This document shows positions 5,397 through 5,878 of a stretch of DNA of 5,878 nucleotides, one piece after another. The position numbers and the translations under genes were made by a program. Below the pieces are notes generated by a model. The model was not told where the DNA came from and made no database searches. It saw only the letters and a list, made by a program, of their open reading frames with translations. Positions within the stretch are counted from its first letter, which is position 1. Each line of letters begins with the position of its first letter. The DNA is from Planctomycetota bacterium (GTDB taxonomy: Bacteria; Planctomycetota; PLA2; JAEUHO01), in the NCBI GenBank assembly GCA_026647295.1, contig JAPKHB010000257.1, positions 1-5,878 of the forward strand. Direction: 5' to 3'.

Positions 5397-5878
5397 GTGG
5401 GCCGACCCCGGTACCGAAAGAGCGCGCTCGCCGGCCTGCTGGTCGTGGACAAGCCCCTGGGCTGGTCCTCGATGGACGTGGTGCGCCGGGTCCGCCGGGC
5501 CGCCGGCTTCGTCAAGACCGGCCACGCGGGGTCGCTCGACCCGCTGGCCACGGGGGTGGTCGTCTGCCTGGTGGGGGCCGCGACGCGCCACGTGGAGGCG
5601 ATCATGGCCCTGCCGAAGGTCTACGAGGCCAGCCTGGACCTCTCCGCCTTCACCCGCACCGACGACCGCGAGGGCGAGCGCGAGGAGGTCGCCGTGGCCA
5701 CGCCGCCGACGCCCGATCAGGTGCGGGCGGCCCTGGCGCGGTTCGCCGGCGAGATCGACCAGGTGCCGCCCTCCTTCAGCGCCGTCCACGTCGAGGGCCA
5801 GCGCGCCTACGCGCTCGCCCGGGCGGGCGAGGCGCCGGCGCTGGAGGCCCGCCGGGTGGTGGTCCACGAGATGGAACT
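5397..5878 (+). CDS. truB: TruB tRNA pseudouridine-55 synthase (3' end cut by window edge)
   Basis: TruB converts uridine 55 in the T-loop of tRNAs to pseudouridine. The first 160 residues are present. GLLVVDKPLGWSSMDVVRRV (13-32) is the N-terminal strand and helix, and TGHAGSLDPLATG (41-53) is the catalytic motif. His43, catalytic Asp48 and active-site Tyr76 (KVYEA) have exactly the E. coli TruB numbering. The VPPSFSAVHVEGQRAYALARAGE segment, about residues 123-145, is the conserved substrate-binding block. The catalytic-core segment LDLSAFTRTDDREGE differs from the common LGxxTDTxDxxG form and recalls planctomycete-type TruB, from memory only. The C-terminal third, including any PUA domain, lies outside. 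Start is GTG with a GGAGG site 5 nt upstream. It is divergent from suf, so at least here it is not downstream of rbfA as in many bacteria. Confidence 0.95.
   Translation, partial: MGRPRYRKSALAGLLVVDKPLGWSSMDVVRRVRRAAGFVKTGHAGSLDPLATGVVVCLVGAATRHVEAIMALPKVYEASLDLSAFTRTDDREGEREEVAVATPPTPDQVRAALARFAGEIDQVPPSFSAVHVEGQRAYALARAGEAPALEARRVVVHEME

Noticed and set aside
5410..5417. GGTACCGA at 5410-5417 in truB repeats the 8-mer at 5253-5260 near the suf promoter.
   Set aside because: Eight bases is too short to be meaningful, and the second copy lies in coding sequence for TruB residues 5-7.
1..5878. Search for CRISPR arrays, tRNA or rRNA genes, insertion sequences, riboswitches and phage or defence genes.
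   Set aside because: The window is nearly filled by housekeeping genes; the only intergenic spaces above 10 bp are 59 and 163 bp, and neither shows such structures.

Overview
This window is very GC-rich, roughly 70% or more by eye, with strong G/C third-position bias. It is bacterial chromosomal DNA. It holds most of a SUF iron-sulfur cluster assembly operon on the minus strand and the 5' part of a divergent truB gene on the plus strand. No mobile element, CRISPR array, tRNA or rRNA is visible.

Minus strand, in transcription order from right to left: an Rrf2-family regulator (5233-4709), sufB (4705-3245), sufC (3235-2450), sufD (2390-1026) and sufS (1029 to the left edge, C-terminus missing). 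Gaps are 3, 9 and 59 bp, then a 4-bp GTGA overlap, so the five genes almost certainly form one transcript. Plus strand: truB starts with GTG at 5397 and runs off the right edge. A 163-bp divergent intergenic region (5234-5396) separates the two units and must hold the suf promoter unless an upstream element lies inside truB.

How the genes work together: SufS takes sulfur from cysteine (its catalytic Cys should lie just beyond the left edge). SufB, SufC and SufD form the ATP-driven scaffold complex on which the cluster is built. The Rrf2 protein, with a Cys-rich sensor loop, probably binds a cluster and adjusts operon expression to Fe-S demand. The residues known to matter in E. coli SufB, SufC, SufD and SufS are all present in the parts visible here, so the pathway looks functional. 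No sulfur-transfer partner (SufE or SufU) is in the window; one could lie downstream of sufS.

Taxonomy is inference only. Very high GC, an Rrf2-sufBCDS order and a TruB with a 'LDLSAFTRTDDREGE' segment point to a high-GC Gram-negative-type lineage. From memory the TruB variant resembles planctomycete proteins, but I could not test this. I see no clearly undescribed system. The most notable points are a perfect hairpin at the sufD/sufS junction, a pair of direct repeats in front of the regulator, and the regulator's Cys arrangement with its C-terminal tail.
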